Origin: Pseudarthrobacter naphthalenicus | GTDB taxonomy: Bacteria; Actinomycetota; Actinomycetes; Actinomycetales; Micrococcaceae | Assembly (NCBI RefSeq): GCF_029076445.1 | Contig: NZ_JARESG010000013.1 | Coordinates: forward strand, 62,001 to 126,000 | Length of the DNA: 64,000 nt | Direction: 5' to 3' | In this document: positions 8,181 through 17,922 of the stretch, piece after piece | How positions within the stretch are numbered: the first letter of the stretch is position 1 | Layout: each line of letters starts with the position of its first letter | Position numbers and translations under genes: made by a program | The notes under the pieces: model-generated | What the model saw: only the letters and a program-made list of their open reading frames with translations | Databases searched by the model: none | Told to the model about the DNA's origin: nothing

Positions 8181-8513
8181 TTAGATGTTGAAGCCGAGGG
8201 CCCGCATCTGGTCTTTGCCGTCGTCGGTGATCCGTTCCGGACCCCATGGCGGCATCCACACCCAGTTGAGGCGCCATTCGTCCACAACGCCGTCCAGGGC
8301 CTTGCCTACCTGCTCCTCGATCACGTCGGTGAGCGGGCAGGCGGCCGTGGTGAGGGTCATGTCGATCAGCAGGGCGCCGTCGTCGTCCGAGTACTTCAGG
8401 CCGTACAGCAGCCCAAGGTCGACGATGTTCACGCCGAGCTCGGGGTCGATGACGTCCTTCAATGCCTCTTCGATATCTTCGAGGTCCGTTTGGGCCGCTT
8501 TGATTTCGGTCAT
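8181..8513 (-). CDS. SufT-like metal-sulfur cluster assembly factor (MIP18/DUF59 family)
   Basis: A 110-residue protein of the MIP18/PaaD/SufT family, which helps mature or deliver Fe-S clusters in the cytosol. The hallmark DPELGVNIVDLGLLYGL lies at about residues 22-38, and LTTAACPLTDVIEEQV carries the conserved Cys. It has no extra N-terminal domain, so it is a minimal SufT. It is the last gene of the suf operon, 14 bases after sufC, and is followed at once by a terminator hairpin. Confidence 0.9.
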   Translation of the reverse strand: MTEIKAAQTDLEDIEEALKDVIDPELGVNIVDLGLLYGLKYSDDDGALLIDMTLTTAACPLTDVIEEQVGKALDGVVDEWRLNWVWMPPWGPERITDDGKDQMRALGFNI

Positions 8514-8527
8514 GGCGTAAGTCCTAA

Positions 8528-9313
<786 letters not shown>

Positions 9314-9401
9314 ACGTCTTGTTCTCCTCTGCACCGGGCCTCTCGGCGGCGGTGCGGTCTGTGTCTGGAAGTTTGGTTCTGTTGCTGGGTAAAGACTGGC
9401 G

Positions 9402-9761
9402 CTAGCTGAAGTTCGGAGCCTGTGCCCCGTTGAGGACGTTGGTGAAGTCCACGTAGACCTCATCTCCGCGGATCTCGACGGCGAACACCGGCACGGGATC
9501 GTAGGCCGGCAGCTGCAGCGGCTCGCCGGTGCGCAGATCGAACTGGGAACCATGGCCCCAGCATTCGATCATGCACCCCTCCACTTCACCCTCGGACAAG
9601 GAAATATCCGCGTGTGAGCAGGTGTCCCCGATGGCGTGGATTTCTCCCATGGAATCCTTGACGATGGCTACCGGGTAGTCATCGATCAGGATCCGCAGCG
9701 CCTGCTTGACCTGGATTTCATCGGTCCTGCAGACAAGTTCGCCCTTTGGCTCGTCAGTCAT
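9402..9761 (-). CDS. Rieske [2Fe-2S] ferredoxin-like protein in the suf operon
   Basis: A 119-residue single-domain Rieske protein, related to the ferredoxin subunits of non-heme iron oxygenases. The cluster ligands are visible as TCSHADISL (C-x-H) and ECWGHGSQFD (C-x2-H), with the right spacing and order. No oxygenase gene is nearby. It sits between sufD and sufC, 17 bases after sufD, so it is co-transcribed with the Fe-S assembly genes. It could supply electrons for cluster assembly or be an early client of it. SufS and SufU, often found in this operon in other actinobacteria, are absent here. Confidence 0.9.
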   Translation of the reverse strand: MTDEPKGELVCRTDEIQVKQALRILIDDYPVAIVKDSMGEIHAIGDTCSHADISLSEGEVEGCMIECWGHGSQFDLRTGEPLQLPAYDPVPVFAVEIRGDEVYVDFTNVLNGAQAPNFS

Positions 9762-9778
9762 CGGTGTGTCCGTACCCT

Positions 9779-11065
9779 CTAGTTGTTCGTTACGGCGAGT
9801 TCGCGCTCAACAGCTTCGGTCAGCCGCTCTGCGAGGGCCGGGACCTTGATCTGCTGGATGATCTCGTTCAGGAAGCCGCGGACCACCAGGCGGCGGGCAA
9901 CATCCTCGGGGATGCCGCGGGCCATCAGGTAGAACAGGTGCTCGTCGTCCAGCCGACCGGTGGCGCTGGCGTGGCCGGCGCCCTTGATCAGTCCGGTCTC
10001 GATCTCCAGGTTGGGGACCGAGTCGGCGCGGGCGCCGTCGGTGAGCAGGAGGTTGCGGTTGGCTTCGTAGCTGTCGGTGCCCTCGGCTTCCTTGCGGATC
10101 AGGACGTCGCCCACCCACACAGCGTGCGCGTCGCGGCCCTGCAGTGCGCCCTTGTACAGGACGTTCGAGGTGCAGTTGGCCACTGCGTGGTCAACGAACA
10201 GACGCTGTTCCAGGTGCTGGCCGGCGTCGGCGAAGTACAGGCCGAACATTTCAGCCTCGCCGCCGGGAGCCGTGAACCGGGCTGACGGTGTGACGCGGAC
10301 CAGGTCGCCGCCAAGGCTGACCACAACGTGCTTGAGCTTGGCGTCGCGGCCAATCTTCGCCTGCTGCGAGGACGCGTGCACAGCGTCCCCGTTCCATTCC
10401 TGGAGCGAGACAACCGTGAGGTCGGCGCCGTCTTCAACAATGATCTCGATGTTCTCGGACACCACGGCCGAGCCCTGGTGGTCCAGGACAACGACGGACT
10501 TGGAGAACTTCTCCGCCACGATCACCAGGTGCTGCGCTGCCGCCTCCGTGGAGGTGCCTTCGATCACAACGGTGATTTCGGCGTCGGCCTCAAATTCGGC
10601 CGGGACGGTGAGGACGGTGGCCTCGGTGAAGTTCTCCCAGGCATTGGCGGACACGCGGTCCTCCGGGATGCCGGCCGAGCCGATGCGCTTGTCATCGCGG
10701 GCCACCGTTTCCACCGTGACCTGCGCGGGGGCGCTCACGGTGACGGTGGGTGCAGCACCGGCCAGAACCTCGCTGTGCAGGCCGCGGAGGCGCTTGAGCG
10801 GGGTGAACCGCCAGTCCTCTTCGAGGCCGGTCAGCGGCTTGAAGTCCGCCAGGTTGTAGGAGGTCAGCCGGCCGGCGCGTGAGCTGTCCGGGATGCCCAC
10901 GCCGCCGCCGTGCGAGTGGCTCTTGACCGCTTCGCCGGCGAGCGGGGCCTTGGATTTGGCCGCGTTGATCGGAGACAGGCTTTCGCCTTCTTCGGTGAAA
11001 CCGTCAATAAACGGCTGGGCCGAGGGCGCGCCCATGCGGGCCTTTTCAGTAGTGATTTCAGTCAT
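9779..11065 (-). CDS. sufD: SufD, Fe-S cluster scaffold subunit
   Basis: A 428-residue partner of SufB in the SufBC2D complex. The C-terminal beta-helix part carries NCTSNVLYKGALQGRDAHAV and GHASATGRLDDEHLFYLMARGI. In E. coli SufD a Cys and a His lie in the CSHGATVG stretch; here the His is kept (GAGHASATG) but the Cys is not, which I believe is usual for actinobacterial SufD. The start ATG lies 2 bases after the sufB stop, so translation is coupled. The N-terminal 60 residues are low in conservation and include a His-rich patch (SHSHGGG). Confidence 0.95.
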   Translation of the reverse strand: MTEITTEKARMGAPSAQPFIDGFTEEGESLSPINAAKSKAPLAGEAVKSHSHGGGVGIPDSSRAGRLTSYNLADFKPLTGLEEDWRFTPLKRLRGLHSEVLAGAAPTVTVSAPAQVTVETVARDDKRIGSAGIPEDRVSANAWENFTEATVLTVPAEFEADAEITVVIEGTSTEAAAQHLVIVAEKFSKSVVVLDHQGSAVVSENIEIIVEDGADLTVVSLQEWNGDAVHASSQQAKIGRDAKLKHVVVSLGGDLVRVTPSARFTAPGGEAEMFGLYFADAGQHLEQRLFVDHAVANCTSNVLYKGALQGRDAHAVWVGDVLIRKEAEGTDSYEANRNLLLTDGARADSVPNLEIETGLIKGAGHASATGRLDDEHLFYLMARGIPEDVARRLVVRGFLNEIIQQIKVPALAERLTEAVERELAVTNN

Positions 11066-11067
11066 CG

Positions 11068-12531
11068 TTATCCGACGGACCCTTCCATCTGCAGTTCAAT
11101 CAGGCGGTTCAGCTCGAGTGCGTACTCCATCGGGAGTTCGCGGGCAATGGGCTCGATGAAGCCGCGGACGATCATAGCCATGGCCTCGTCTTCGCGCATG
11201 CCGCGGGACATCAGGTAGAAGAGCTGCTCTTCGCTGACCCGGGAAACAGTTGCTTCATGGCCCATCACCACGTCATCCTCACGGATGTCGATGTACGGGT
11301 AGGTGTCCGAACGGCTGATGGTGTCCACCAGGAGCGCGTCACACCGGACGGTGTTGGCCGAGTGCTTGGCGCCTTCACGGACCTGGACCAGGCCGCGGTA
11401 GGCGGCACGGCCGCCGCCGCGGGCCACGGACTTGGAAATGATGGAGCTCTTGGTGTTCGGCGCAATGTGCACCATCTTCGAACCCGTGTCCTGGTGCTGG
11501 CCGGCACCCGCGAAAGCGATGGACAGGGTTTCGCCCTTGGCGTGCTCGCCCACCAGGTAGACGGCCGGGTACTTCATGGTGACCTTGGACCCGATGTTGC
11601 CATCGACCCACTCCATGGTGGCGCCCTCTTCGCAGATGGCACGCTTGGTCACGAGGTTGTACACGTTCGTGGACCAGTTCTGGATGGTGGTGTAGCGGAC
11701 GCGGGCGCCCTTCTTCACGATGATTTCCACGACAGCGGAGTGCAGCGAGTCCGACGTGTAGATCGGGGCGGTGCAGCCTTCGATGTAATGGATGTAGGAG
11801 TCCTCATCGGCGATGATCAGGGTCCGCTCGAACTGGCCCATGTTTTCCGTGTTGATGCGGAAGTATGCCTGCAGGGGGATGTCCACGTGGACGCCCTTGG
11901 GCACGTACACAAAGGAGCCGCCGGACCAGACAGCCGTGTTCAGCGAGGCGAACTTGTTGTCGCCCACGGGGATGACCGTGCCGAAGTATTCCTGGAAGAT
12001 CTCCGGGTGCTCGCGCAGCGCGGTGTCGGTGTCCAGGAAGATGACGCCCTGCTTTTCGAGGTCCTCACGCAGCTGGTGGTAAACCACCTCGGACTCGTAC
12101 TGGGCCGCGACGCCGGAAACCAGGCGCTGCTTTTCGGCTTCGGGGATGCCGAGCTTGTCGTACGTGTTCTTGATGTCCTCAGGCAGTTCCTCCCAGCTGG
12201 TGGCCTGCTTCTCGGTGGACCGCACAAAGTACTTGATGTTGTCGAAGTCGATGCCGGAGAGGTCTGCACCCCAGGTGGGCATGGGCTTGCGGTCGAAGTA
12301 CTTCAGGCCCTTGAGGCGAAGGTCGAGCATCCACTCGGGTTCGCTCTTTTTGTCCGAGATGTCACGGACTACTTCGTCGTTGATGCCGCGGCGGGCGTTG
12401 GCGCCGACGTCGTTCTTGTCGGACCAGCCGTACTCGTATGTACCGATGCCGTGGAGCTCGGGATTCTTTTCCAGAATCTCCGAGATCACAGTGTCTTCGG
12501 CTACCGCTTTCTCTGATAGTTGGTCCGTCAT
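11068..12531 (-). CDS. sufB: SufB, Fe-S cluster scaffold protein
   Basis: The main scaffold on which [Fe-S] clusters are built, 487 residues from ATG 12531; a GTG one codon earlier is also possible. AAAGG lies 5 bases ahead of the ATG, which favours that start. Typical SufB stretches are [30 protein letters not shown] and the C-terminal [10 protein letters not shown] with the probable cluster-building Cys, then [21 protein letters not shown]. The start overlaps the sufR stop by one base (TGATG). It is the first scaffold gene of the operon. Confidence 0.97.
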   Translation of the reverse strand: MTDQLSEKAVAEDTVISEILEKNPELHGIGTYEYGWSDKNDVGANARRGINDEVVRDISDKKSEPEWMLDLRLKGLKYFDRKPMPTWGADLSGIDFDNIKYFVRSTEKQATSWEELPEDIKNTYDKLGIPEAEKQRLVSGVAAQYESEVVYHQLREDLEKQGVIFLDTDTALREHPEIFQEYFGTVIPVGDNKFASLNTAVWSGGSFVYVPKGVHVDIPLQAYFRINTENMGQFERTLIIADEDSYIHYIEGCTAPIYTSDSLHSAVVEIIVKKGARVRYTTIQNWSTNVYNLVTKRAICEEGATMEWVDGNIGSKVTMKYPAVYLVGEHAKGETLSIAFAGAGQHQDTGSKMVHIAPNTKSSIISKSVARGGGRAAYRGLVQVREGAKHSANTVRCDALLVDTISRSDTYPYIDIREDDVVMGHEATVSRVSEEQLFYLMSRGMREDEAMAMIVRGFIEPIARELPMEYALELNRLIELQMEGSVG

Positions 12532-13364
12532 CACGGCCTTTCTTGCTGATGGTTGGTTACTTCATTCAGGCCGGCGGGGGCTGCATGGGGGACGTGGGGT
12601 CCCCCTGCAGCCAGCCGTCCTGTGGGTATGTGGGTGGTGCAGACGTGGCCGCCCCGCGCCAGGGTGGACAGACGGCGCACGTCCACGCCCACCAGCCGGG
12701 AGAACACTTCGGTCTCCACGTCGCAGAAAACAGGAAAGTGGGCGGCGAGCTGCTGGATGGGGCAGTGACCCTGGCACAGCTGGACGCTGGAGAGCGCCGC
12801 CGGAAGGGGTGCTTTGGCTTCAATCGATGCCGCTGAAGCCACGAACCCGTCGCGGCTGAGGGCCTCGGCCAGAACCCGGGCACGAGCGGTGATGTCCGGC
12901 CCGGCCTGCTCGATTTCCGGCGCGTAACGGCGTTCCATCTCCGAGAAGCGTTCGACGGCGAACTGGCGGACAGCCTCCTGGCCCGCCACTTCCTGGAGCT
13001 GCTGGAGCGCGAGGGTGGCGATGTCGAGGTAGTCGTTGCCAAGCTTCGACTGTCCCTGGGAGCTCAGAACGTAGCGCCGCGCGGGGCGACCCGCGCCGGC
13101 GCCGGCCTTGGCCACGCGTTTAACTTCGATGACACCGCTGCGGTCCAGGTGGTCAAGATGCCTTCGGACAGCCGCGGGGGTGAAGCCGAGCATGTCGCCG
13201 AGTTCCGCGGCGCTGATGGGTCCATGCTCCAGAACGGCACTCAGCACGCGGTCCCGGGTACGCTCGTCCGGGTCCGCCACCGTTGAAACGGCGGCGTGGC
13301 CGCGCTCCGGGGCGGTGCGCGGCGCTCCGTGCCCGGCAACGGGCACAACAGTAGCGTTGGTCAT
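12531..13364 (-). CDS. sufR: SufR, Fe-S-sensing repressor of the suf operon
   Basis: A 277-residue transcription regulator with an ArsR/DeoR-like winged helix at about residues 44-81 ([19 protein letters not shown]) and a Cys-rich C-terminal half: [19 protein letters not shown] and HVCTTHIP. In SufR such cysteines hold a [4Fe-4S] cluster that senses cluster supply. I chose ATG 13364; the longer frame upstream is not credible. It heads the operon, its stop overlapping the sufB start, so it probably represses itself and the whole operon. A candidate operator lies just upstream. Confidence 0.93.
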   Translation of the reverse strand: MTNATVVPVAGHGAPRTAPERGHAAVSTVADPDERTRDRVLSAVLEHGPISAAELGDMLGFTPAAVRRHLDHLDRSGVIEVKRVAKAGAGAGRPARRYVLSSQGQSKLGNDYLDIATLALQQLQEVAGQEAVRQFAVERFSEMERRYAPEIEQAGPDITARARVLAEALSRDGFVASAASIEAKAPLPAALSSVQLCQGHCPIQQLAAHFPVFCDVETEVFSRLVGVDVRRLSTLARGGHVCTTHIPTGRLAAGGPHVPHAAPAGLNEVTNHQQERP

Positions 13365-13371
13365 GGAATAC

Positions 13372-13389
13372 ACAACACAATCATGTCGT
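13372..13389. promoter_or_regulatory. Candidate SufR operator
   Basis: ACAACA-N6-TGTCGT is an inverted repeat with one mismatch, lying 8 bases upstream of the sufR ATG in the 124-base gap shared with the divergent ABC transporter genes. SufR operators in other bacteria are short dyads in this position. The assignment rests on position and symmetry only. Confidence 0.35.
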
Positions 13390-13488
13390 AATTTAGTCCC
13401 CCGTTCCAGTAAGGCGAGGCTGACCTGTGCTCCGGGCGGCCGCCGGCGCCGACAACCCGCCAAGTACTACATCGCGTAGAATGCTGGG

Positions 13489-14454
13489 GTGCGATCCCCC
13501 GAATCCCCGGTTCTGACCATCAGCGGGCTGATAAAAGATGTTGGTCCGCTGGCCAGCCTGGATGGAAAGATGCTCCGGGTGGTCAGCGGCGTCTCCCTCA
13601 TCGCCGAACGCGGCCAGGTAACCGCGCTGCTCGGAGCCAACGGGGCGGGAAAGACCACCACCATCGAATGTGCCCAGGGCCTGCAGGCCCGCACCGGCGG
13701 CACCATCTCACTGCTGGGACAGGATCCCGGCCGGGCGGGGGCAGACCTGCGCTCCCGCGTCGGGGTGATGCTCCAGGATGGCGGGCTCCCGCCGTCGGCC
13801 CGTCCCATTCCCCTTCTGCGCCATATCGCCGGAATGTACGCCAAACCGCGCTCCGTTGACGAACTCGTGGACCGATTGGGCATTGAATCCTTTGCCCGGA
13901 CCTCTGTGCGCCGGCTCTCCGGTGGCCAGAAGCAACGGCTTGCCCTGGCAGCGGCACTGATCGGCGACCCCGAGGTGCTGTTCCTGGACGAGCCCAGCGC
14001 AGGGCTGGATCCGCAGTCGCGGCAGCTGGTTTTTGAGCTCATCGCGGAGCTGCGGGATGCCGGCATGGGAATCATCCTCACCACCCACCTGATGGACGAC
14101 GCCCAGCGGCTGGCCGACTACGTTTACATCATCGACGCCGGCCGGAACGTCGCGGAGGGCACGGTGGCGCAGCTTCTTCAGCGGGAACCCGCCGTCGAGT
14201 CCGGCGAGCATATCCGTACCCTTCTCTTCGAAGCCGAAGCCGGTCTCAACCTCTCCGGCGTCCTTCCCGAGTCCATTACCGTCCGCGAAACGCGTGCCGG
14301 CAGCTATATTGCCAACGGGCCGCTCACAGCCCAGGACCTGGCCGCACTCACCGCCTGGTGGGCCGCCCATGGTGTGATGCCCAGTTCACTCAGCCTTGCG
14401 GCGCGAAGCCTCGAAGACGTGTTCCTGGATGTTTCCGGAAAGGATGTCCGATGA
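13489..14454 (+). CDS. ABC transporter ATP-binding protein
   Basis: A 321-residue ABC-2-type exporter ATPase with a GTG start. Walker A GANGAGKTT is at residues 49-57, the signature reads LSGGQKQRLALAAAL, Walker B LFLDEPSAGLDPQ and the switch His is in TTHLMDD. About 100 further residues at the C-terminus may be a regulatory tail. It overlaps its permease by 4 bases (ATGA) and ctaA follows 7 bases after that, so the three form one operon. The M. tuberculosis counterparts by position were labelled unidentified antibiotic transporters. The link to ctaA and sufR suggests a heme- or cofactor-related substrate, which is inference only. Confidence 0.88.
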   Translation: MRSPESPVLTISGLIKDVGPLASLDGKMLRVVSGVSLIAERGQVTALLGANGAGKTTTIECAQGLQARTGGTISLLGQDPGRAGADLRSRVGVMLQDGGLPPSARPIPLLRHIAGMYAKPRSVDELVDRLGIESFARTSVRRLSGGQKQRLALAAALIGDPEVLFLDEPSAGLDPQSRQLVFELIAELRDAGMGIILTTHLMDDAQRLADYVYIIDAGRNVAEGTVAQLLQREPAVESGEHIRTLLFEAEAGLNLSGVLPESITVRETRAGSYIANGPLTAQDLAALTAWWAAHGVMPSSLSLAARSLEDVFLDVSGKDVR

Positions 14455-15221
14455 CCGGCACCACGGATCCGGTGATGCGCCAACAGCCCGCACCCCTCAT
14501 GCGGCGCATCATGCTGCAGGGTAAATACGAAGCTGTCGCGATGCTCCGGAACGGCGAGCAGCTCATCCTTGCAGTGGTCCTGCCGCTGCTCGCCCTCGTT
14601 GGCCTGACCGTCACGCCGCTCCTGGACGGCCTTGGCGGCACCCGCATCAACATCGCGGTCCCCGGCATCCTCGCGCTCTGCGCCCTGTCCACCGCCTTCA
14701 CGGGACAGGGCATCGCCACCGGGTTCGACCGCCGGTACGGCGTCCTGCGTTTCCTGTCCACAACGCCCCTGGGCCGCGGCGGCCTCATTGCCGGAAAGGT
14801 CCTGGCCGTCCTGACCGTGCTGGCCATCCAGGTTGCCGTGGTCACTGCGGTGGCTCTTCCCCTCGGCTGGAGTCCGCCCGCTTCAGGCTGGTTGCCGGGC
14901 CTGGCCTTGCTCGTCCTGGGCGCGGCTGCCTTCACCGCCCTCGGGTTGCTCGTCGCCGGCACCGTCCGGCCTGAGGCCACCCTGGCCATCACCAACCTCC
15001 TGTGGATCCTGCTCGGTGCGCTGGGCGGGATAGTGATTCCGGCCGACCGGCTGCCCGCCCTGGCCCAGGGGATCGTGCACTACCTGCCCTCGGGCGCATT
15101 GGGTGCGGCCTTGCGCGAGGCCTTTCTCTTCGGCACCGTTAATTCAGGTGCCGCCCTAATACTGCTGCTGTGGACAGTCCTTGCCGGAGCTGCAGCCATC
15201 CGTTGGTTCAAGTGGAATTGA
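14451..15221 (+). CDS. ABC-2 type transporter permease
   Basis: A 256-residue integral membrane protein with about six hydrophobic segments, the membrane partner of the preceding ATPase. The start ATG overlaps the ATPase stop. Features of the ABC-2 fold are visible: an amphipathic N-terminus (MRRIMLQGKYEAVAML), a cytoplasmic stretch GFDRRYGVLRFLSTTPLGR between helices 2 and 3, and a final helix ending in WFKWN. There is no substrate-binding protein, which agrees with export. It is followed at 7 bases by ctaA. Confidence 0.87.
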   Translation: MTGTTDPVMRQQPAPLMRRIMLQGKYEAVAMLRNGEQLILAVVLPLLALVGLTVTPLLDGLGGTRINIAVPGILALCALSTAFTGQGIATGFDRRYGVLRFLSTTPLGRGGLIAGKVLAVLTVLAIQVAVVTAVALPLGWSPPASGWLPGLALLVLGAAAFTALGLLVAGTVRPEATLAITNLLWILLGALGGIVIPADRLPALAQGIVHYLPSGALGAALREAFLFGTVNSGAALILLLWTVLAGAAAIRWFKWN

Positions 15222-15228
15222 GATATTC

Positions 15229-16173
15229 GTGAGCACGGCTTCACGCCTCCCTGAGTTTGCCGGTCGCCTGACATCGCGGCTGCCCCGTACCGTCGACGCC
15301 CGGGTCCGCCGCCTTGCCGTGGCCTCACTCATTGGCCAGACCCTGCTGGTGGTGACCGGTGGCGCGGTCCGGCTGACCGCGTCCGGGCTGGGGTGCCCCA
15401 CCTGGCCTCGCTGTACCGACACGTCCCTGGTCAACACGGCCGAGATGGGAATCCACGGCTTCATTGAGTTCGGCAACCGGCTCCTGACCTTCGCCCTGGC
15501 CGCCGTTGCGGTGCTGATGCTGGTCTACTTGTGGAACCTGCGCCGGGAGCGCCGCGACCTGTTCCTGCTGGCCCTGGGCCTGCTGGCCAGTATCCCCGCT
15601 CAGGCAGTCATCGGCGGCATTACCGTCCTGACCAACCTCAACCCGTGGGTGGTGGGCCTGCACTTCCTGGTGTCCATGGCCCTGGTCGTCATCGCAACCT
15701 TATTGGTCAACCGGGCATACGGCCGGACCGGGCGTTTCGCCGTCGCCACGTTGCCCGCCTTGCCGGGAGTACTGCGCCCGGTGACCGCCGCCGTCGCGCT
15801 GTTCTCCGCCCTGGCAGTCATGCTGGGTGTGGTGGTCACCGGAGCCGGTCCGCACGCCGGAGATGCCGATGCGCCGCGTAACGGGCTGGACTGGGACCTG
15901 TTCTCGCACATCCACGCCGTACCGGCCTACCTGGTTACTGCCGGAACACTGTTCGCGCTCGTGCTGGTGTTTACGCGCCGGATACCCGGGTTGTTCCGCA
16001 CGGCAGCCATTCTGCTGCTGGCAGTGACGCTGCTGCAGGCCGTCATCGGCTTCACGCAGTATTACAACGGGATTCCCGCCCTGCTGGTGGGGGCGCACAT
16101 GCTGGGCGCCGCACTGCTGATGGGCGCAGCAACCAACGCGGCCGACGTCGCACATTCCAGCCCGACGAAGTAG
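15229..16173 (+). CDS. ctaA: CtaA, heme A synthase (COX15 family)
   Basis: Oxidises the methyl group of heme O to give heme A for cytochrome aa3 oxidase. It has 314 residues and eight predicted membrane helices. Likely heme-ligand histidines are seen in GIHGFIEFGNRLL, VGLHFLVSM, HIHAVPAYLV and VGAHMLGAAL. The outside loop CPTWPRC carries the Cys pair typical of the Gram-positive type. The GTG start is 7 bases after the permease stop. It works with CtaB, encoded on the opposite strand just downstream. Confidence 0.95.
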   Translation: MSTASRLPEFAGRLTSRLPRTVDARVRRLAVASLIGQTLLVVTGGAVRLTASGLGCPTWPRCTDTSLVNTAEMGIHGFIEFGNRLLTFALAAVAVLMLVYLWNLRRERRDLFLLALGLLASIPAQAVIGGITVLTNLNPWVVGLHFLVSMALVVIATLLVNRAYGRTGRFAVATLPALPGVLRPVTAAVALFSALAVMLGVVVTGAGPHAGDADAPRNGLDWDLFSHIHAVPAYLVTAGTLFALVLVFTRRIPGLFRTAAILLLAVTLLQAVIGFTQYYNGIPALLVGAHMLGAALLMGAATNAADVAHSSPTK

Positions 16174-16223
16174 CCCCCCGGCGCGCAGCCGGGCAGCGCA
16201 GCGCGCCCGAATGCCGGACGACG

Positions 16224-16254
16224 AAGTGCCACGGTCCCCCGGACCGTGGCACTT
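16224..16254 (+). terminator. Terminator hairpin after ctaA
   Basis: AAGTGCCACGGTCC (16224-16237) pairs exactly with GGACCGTGGCACTT (16241-16254) around a CCC loop, 50 bases past the ctaA stop. A short CCGTTT tail follows. It fits as terminator of the ABC-ctaA operon. Confidence 0.75.
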
Positions 16255-16262
16255 CCGTTTCC

Positions 16263-16439
16263 AACGCTCTCTCACTTAATGCGCTAAATTCCCGAACGCT
16301 CTCTCACTTAATGCGGAAGACAGCGCACTCCAGGCCGGCAGCGAAAGACCCTCCCTCGCCTTGAAGGTCGAAGGAGGGTCAGGTGCTTTCCAAGGAAAGT
16401 GCAAGAGCGTTGGAAGAAAACCCACATTAAGTGAGAGAG
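16263..16439. repeat. Intergenic mosaic of direct and inverted repeats
   Basis: AACGCTCTCTCACTTAATGC occurs at 16263 and again 32 bases on at 16295 as direct repeats (21 bases identical). Its core CTCTCTCACTTAATG returns inverted at 16425-16439, and a diverged inverted copy, AAAGTGCAAGAGCGTTGG, lies at 16396-16413. Between them GACCCTCC/GGAGGGTC (16347-16380) can pair. No open frame of note is present. This looks like a dispersed non-coding repeat element between the convergent genes ctaA and ctaB. Confidence 0.75.
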
Positions 16440-16465
16440 GGTCCGGCCGCCCGGGACGGGGTGGC

Positions 16466-17425
16466 TTAGCCGACGATGGCGGATCCGATGAAGGGGTCCA
16501 CGGCCAGGGCGATGAACAGCAGCGTCAGGTAGCTGATGGAGCCGTGGAAGACCTTCATGGCCCGCTTGTCCGGGATGTCCTCGCGCTGGGCCCGGCTGTA
16601 CAGGGCATGTGATTCGTAGAGGAACCAGGCACCGGCAAGGACGGCAGTGATCGTGTACACCCAGCCCGCGCCACCGGCCGGCACCATCAGGAGGGAGCAC
16701 ACCACCATGGCCCAGGCGTAGAGGACAACCTGGACGGAGACCACCTTGGCGCCCGCAATCGCGCCGAGCATGGGCACGTTCGCGTTACGGTAATCCTCGC
16801 CGTAGCGCATGGACAGGGGCCAGTAGTGCGGCGGAGTCCACAGGAAGATGACCATGAACAGGATGATGGCCGGCCATTCCACGCGTTCCGTGACGGCCGC
16901 CCACGCGATCACCACGGGGAAACAGCCTGCGGCCCCGCCCCAGACGATGTTCTGGGCCGTGCGGCGCTTGAGGATCAGCGTGTAGATGACCACGTAGAAG
17001 AAGATCGCCGCCACCCCGAGCCAGGCGGCGAGCGGGTTGGCCCCGAACCAGAGAATGGCGATGGCAGCCACACCGAGGAGCCAGGAGAAGATCAGCGCCT
17101 CCCGCGGGGTCACCTCACCGGTGACGAGGGGCCGGTTTTCGGTCCGGTGCATCAGTTTGTCGATGTCGCGGTCAAAGTAACAGTTAAAGGCCCCGGCGCT
17201 ACCGGCGGCAAAAGCACCGCCTACCAGGGTGGCCAGGATCAGTCCGATCGAGGGGAACCCGCGTTCGGCGAAGATCATGGTTGGCAACGTACTGACGAGC
17301 AGCAGCTCGATGACGCGCGGTTTAGTGAGGGCGAAATACGCCTTGGCCTTCCGGGCCAGTCCGGCTCTCCCCCATACGGGGGCGGCGTTTAACGGCGTAT
17401 CGGTTGTGCTCACGGTGGCAGTCAC
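16466..17425 (-). CDS. ctaB: CtaB, heme O synthase (protoheme IX farnesyltransferase)
   Basis: Transfers a farnesyl group to protoheme to make heme O, the substrate of CtaA. It is a 319-residue UbiA-superfamily membrane protein with about nine helices. The Asp-rich motif reads [20 protein letters not shown] and the second conserved stretch [17 protein letters not shown]. The start is uncertain: GTG 17425 or GTG 17413 are both possible and neither has a strong ribosome site. It faces ctaA across a repeat-rich gap and is divergent from tkt. Confidence 0.95.
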   Translation of the reverse strand: MTATVSTTDTPLNAAPVWGRAGLARKAKAYFALTKPRVIELLLVSTLPTMIFAERGFPSIGLILATLVGGAFAAGSAGAFNCYFDRDIDKLMHRTENRPLVTGEVTPREALIFSWLLGVAAIAILWFGANPLAAWLGVAAIFFYVVIYTLILKRRTAQNIVWGGAAGCFPVVIAWAAVTERVEWPAIILFMVIFLWTPPHYWPLSMRYGEDYRNANVPMLGAIAGAKVVSVQVVLYAWAMVVCSLLMVPAGGAGWVYTITAVLAGAWFLYESHALYSRAQREDIPDKRAMKVFHGSISYLTLLFIALAVDPFIGSAIVG

Positions 17426-17922
17426 CCGTTCTTGTTGGCAGTTCTGTCTGTCAGGACAGCTGGATCTCGCGGCCGTCGTTCCCGGGTAACCCGCCGTTGT
17501 CCTCGGTCCAGGATCCCGGTAGCGCCGCAGGCGCACGCACCCGAAGGGCGCAGCAACGCGGCGTCAGCCTCCAAATATCATACCGTGCGCATTTTGCACC
17601 AGATCCCCGCACAATAAGCCCAGATGATCGCTCACAGTCCGATTCGAGCAGATTAACTCAACCTCACGGAACACGCATTCACATAAAGCGAAATTGCGTC
17701 CAAAACGTGAGATTTGGGCCGCCCGCAGAATGGAATGGAGCTAAGCTGTCACCAGATCAGCACACCAAAAGAACGCGCTGGAAACTGCGTTCCAGCGGCC
17801 AGTGTCTGAGTAAAAAGATCCACGTTTCGATGGTGAACGGCTGGTACACCGCAGCGGCACCTCAGCGTGCCGTTGACCGGATCCGCCGTCCCGCCATCAG
17901 CATAGAGAGGGGCCCGGTTTTC
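17426..17922. other. 497-base intergenic region between ctaB and tkt
   Basis: It must hold the divergent promoters of ctaB and the pentose phosphate operon. An ATCATA (TATGAT on the minus strand) at 17577-17582 could be a -10 for ctaB, and TAAGCT near 17741 a -10 for tkt, but neither has a convincing -35. The middle part (17640-17710) is richer in A and T than its surroundings. The open frame running through it in phase with tkt has no coding character. I see no RNA gene or riboswitch that I can name. Confidence 0.5.

Noticed and set aside
12531..13463. Longer SufR start with an Arg/Pro-rich N-terminus
   Set aside because: The extra 33 residues do not look like SufR and would cover the probable operator; the ATG at 13364 is preferred.
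16174..16465. Possible CRISPR array because of repeated 15-21-base units
   Set aside because: There are only two direct copies, with an 11-base spacer, plus inverted copies; no regular repeat-spacer pattern and no cas genes.
17404..17922. In-frame upstream extension of tkt by 173 codons
   Set aside because: The stretch has no coding character, overlaps the ctaB start region and is not part of any transketolase; the GTG at 17923 has a ribosome site.
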